Source of the DNA: Oegoconia quadripuncta
Taxonomy: Eukaryota; Arthropoda; Insecta; Lepidoptera; Autostichidae
Direction: 5' to 3'
DNA: 64,000 bases
Assembly (NCBI GenBank): GCA_949316235.1
Contig: OX438759.1
Span: 19,220,618 to 19,284,617 of the forward strand
Shown: piece after piece, positions 62,385-64,000 of the stretch
Layout of the letters: the number at the start of each line of letters is the position of its first letter
How positions within the stretch are numbered: position 1 is the stretch's first letter
Notes under the pieces: generated by a model
What the model saw: the letters and a program-made list of their open reading frames with translations, nothing else
What the model was told of the DNA's origin: nothing
Database searches by the model: none
Program-made: the position numbers and the translations under genes

Positions 62385-62432
62385 TTATGTAGTACCTTCC
62401 TTGTTTAAACAATAAAGCGTATTTGATTGATT
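62385..62432 (+). mobile_element. Retroposon tail scrap
   Basis: TTGTTTAAACAATAAAGCGT then TTGATTGATTGAT resembles a LINE 3' end with a TGAT tail. Confidence 0.45.
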
Positions 62433-62922
62433 GATAAGTTGGATTGATTACGGTTTACAAAAGAATTTCCTAATTCCAATAATGCCTGATTTTCTATCAA
62501 TAATTCAAAATATCGACAAGTCCATACACATCACTAAAATCCACTATCTGTACTGTCTAATCAAAGTTCCCGAACTCCAGTAAGTCCTGGCAGGATGTTG
62601 AACAAGTCCTGCAACTAATCATGTAAACAGGGTGGACTGTCAGGGAACAAATCTCGACAAAGTTGTGCATAGATATTGTAAAACTATTCAATTACTTTGT
62701 AGAGGAGAAACGTTATTTCGGGACATATTGATGTCCCCAATATTAATATTGATTAATAATGGTACCCGGCAGAGTGGTATAGGACCATCTAATCTGTTCC
62801 AGTGGATGTCGTAAAAGACGATTAAGGCTTCCCGCCCACGACCGAAAATCGGTGACCGATTTTTTGTAGGAGAAAAATGGAAGGTACTGATTGCAAAATT
62901 TCAACTCTCACGTCCATTACAT

Positions 62923-63059
62923 CATCATCTGATTTAAGAGCCATGCTCTTGTCGGTGGAGATTTTTCCATATCTCTCTGCTCTCCGCCTTCCTCTTGACC
63001 TCCTGATACGACACGACGTTCAACTTCTCTTTTATTTGCTGCATGTAGCTTATTCTCGG
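62923..63059 (-). pseudogene. RTE-like LINE C-terminus with target duplication
   Basis: Flanked by TCCATTACAT (62913-62922, 63060-63069). The minus strand encodes MQQIKEKLNVVSYQEVKRKA and REIWKNLHRQEHGS before a stop, then ATCAGATGATGATG. Only 137 bp, a heavily 5'-truncated but recent copy. Confidence 0.85.
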
Positions 63060-63130
63060 TCCATTACATACTGATTGCAAAAATCGGTCACAATATCGGT
63101 GATAAAAGTTTATTATTATTATTTAATTCT

Positions 63131-63526
63131 TTTTTTTTTTTTTTTAATCTTTATTTAATTTAGGGACTTGAGTCCTTCTAGACATGACAGTCCCATCGTA
63201 CCCTGACCAAGATTCACTGATGAGAAGATACAAACATATTATATAATAATCTGGCCGCTATTGATCCAGGTTTACCCAAAATTGATTGAGCCAAACCTAC
63301 AGCGTATTGACTCAGCTTTAATTGTCTCATCAGTGTATCTCTTTCATTTCGGTTTCTAGCACATTCCATCAACATGTGTAGGACATCTTCAACTACTCCA
63401 CAGACTTCAACAGTTAGGAGTGTCGGTTCTTTTCATCAGATATCCAAACTTGTTTGATGGATAGTGCCCAGAACGTAGTCTAACAGCTAACTTAATTAAT
63501 CGCCTACTTAGCTTAACTTCATCAAA
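63131..63526 (-). pseudogene. I/Jockey-like LINE C-terminus with A-tail, nested
   Basis: Flanked by TATTTAATTCTT (63119-63130, 63527-63538). T-run at the low end and an AATAAA 3 bp from it. The minus strand encodes EVCGVVEDVLHMLMECARNR and GLAQSILGKPGSIAARLLYN then a stop near 63215. The C-x-x-C-less but ED-LH-L-EC pattern is a familiar LINE terminal zinc-type segment. Upstream frame shifts make it dead. Confidence 0.75.
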
Positions 63527-63608
63527 CTATTTAATTCTTATTTTCTCCTCTTTTGAGGGTGTTACCTTGTCACGGGGGCCGTAGCCAAGCATGATAAGGG
63601 ATAACCGG

Positions 63609-64000
63609 TTATAGTACGCGATTGTCAATTATGGTTGCTGACGTTAAAAATTTCCTAGCAATGCGGCATGTATTTAGGATTGTGGCTTTTTGCAATGTTT
63701 CTATAATATGAGTTGGGATATGAAGGGTATTGAGGCTGTTGCTTAAGGTTTTAGGAATTACACCTGTCGTGGATATTACAATGGGAACTATATGAACTAT
63801 GTGTGCTTGCCATTGACGCCTAAGTTCTATGGCAAAATCTTGGTATTTGGCTAATTTCTCGTTAATTGTGGATTGAATGTTGTGTGTGTTTGGGATCGCT
63901 GTGTCAATCAGATATATGGTTTTATTGCTTTTATCAAAAAATGTAATATCTGGTCTATTGTAATGAATTGTTCTGTCGGTTATTAGTGTTCGATCCCAGT
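63609..64000 (-). CDS. LINE C-terminus with restriction-like endonuclease, partial
   Basis: Runs off the right edge. Open for 130 codons to a stop at 63609-63611. It reads YNRPDITFFDKSNKTIYLID, then KYQDFAIELRRQW, IVPIVISTTGVIPKTLSN and ETLQKATILNT. RPD-x-D followed by ID-A-P and ...VPVVIG-like and LQ-LL-T segments is the C-terminal endonuclease region of site-specific-type LINEs (R4/Dong/R2-like). No defects in this part. The remaining polyprotein would lie beyond 64000. Confidence 0.75.
   Translation of the reverse strand, partial: WDRTLITDRTIHYNRPDITFFDKSNKTIYLIDTAIPNTHNIQSTINEKLAKYQDFAIELRRQWQAHIVHIVPIVISTTGVIPKTLSNSLNTLHIPTHIIETLQKATILNTCRIARKFLTSATIIDNRVL

Overview
The window reads as a stretch of eukaryotic, almost certainly lepidopteran, nuclear DNA. 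It is AT-rich and dominated by short retroposons, LINE 3' ends, MITEs and microsatellites, with one host exon I can recognise and no bacterial gene organisation. Moth or butterfly origin is inferred from the mixture of tRNA-headed SINEs, RTE/CR1-like LINE tails ending in GATGATGAT or TTTTGACTTTGA, mariner ends of the TTAGGTCCTTACC type, and 5S-rRNA-derived repeats. SINE and LINE labels used here (SINE-A to SINE-F, LINE-a, -b, -c, -d, -k) are my own working names for families defined by comparing copies inside the window.

Layout. 1-21 kb: scattered SINE-A/B/C/D copies, dead LINE C-termini, a 5S-derived degenerate cluster (12.3-13.3 kb), two fold-back MITEs (14.4 and 16.2 kb) and a mariner-type MITE (19.6-20.0 kb). 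21.2-28.25 kb: one full-length BEL/Pao LTR retrotransposon with apparently identical 604-bp LTRs, a 5-bp target duplication, a purine tract and a single uninterrupted gag-pol frame that keeps every catalytic residue checked. 28.3-35.3 kb: LINE-k and RTE debris, a long-TIR element carrying a mariner MITE, and full SINE-A copies. 35.56-35.69 kb: an exon on the minus strand encoding part of a Sidestep-like immunoglobulin domain with good splice sites; much of the window may be intron of that gene. 36-46 kb: an 857-bp long-inverted-repeat element abutting a mariner MITE, large TACAA arrays, and LINE-b fragments out of order. 46-64 kb: dense nested insertions (SINE-B in SINE-A, SINE-B in SINE-B, SINE-C in SINE-D, LINE-k in a hAT MITE, a Harbinger MITE in LINE-k, SINE-E in a fold-back element, LINE in LINE), most with readable target duplications, ending in the C-terminus of a LINE with a restriction-like endonuclease at the right edge.

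How the parts relate. The SINEs have no proteins and must borrow LINE machinery. SINE-A, SINE-E, LINE-a and LINE-b share a CATCAGGTG-centred 3' tail, which suggests that they share, or shared, one LINE recognition signal. The only element that looks capable of autonomous activity is the BEL/Pao copy. No CRISPR array, operon, tRNA gene proper or rRNA gene proper was found.
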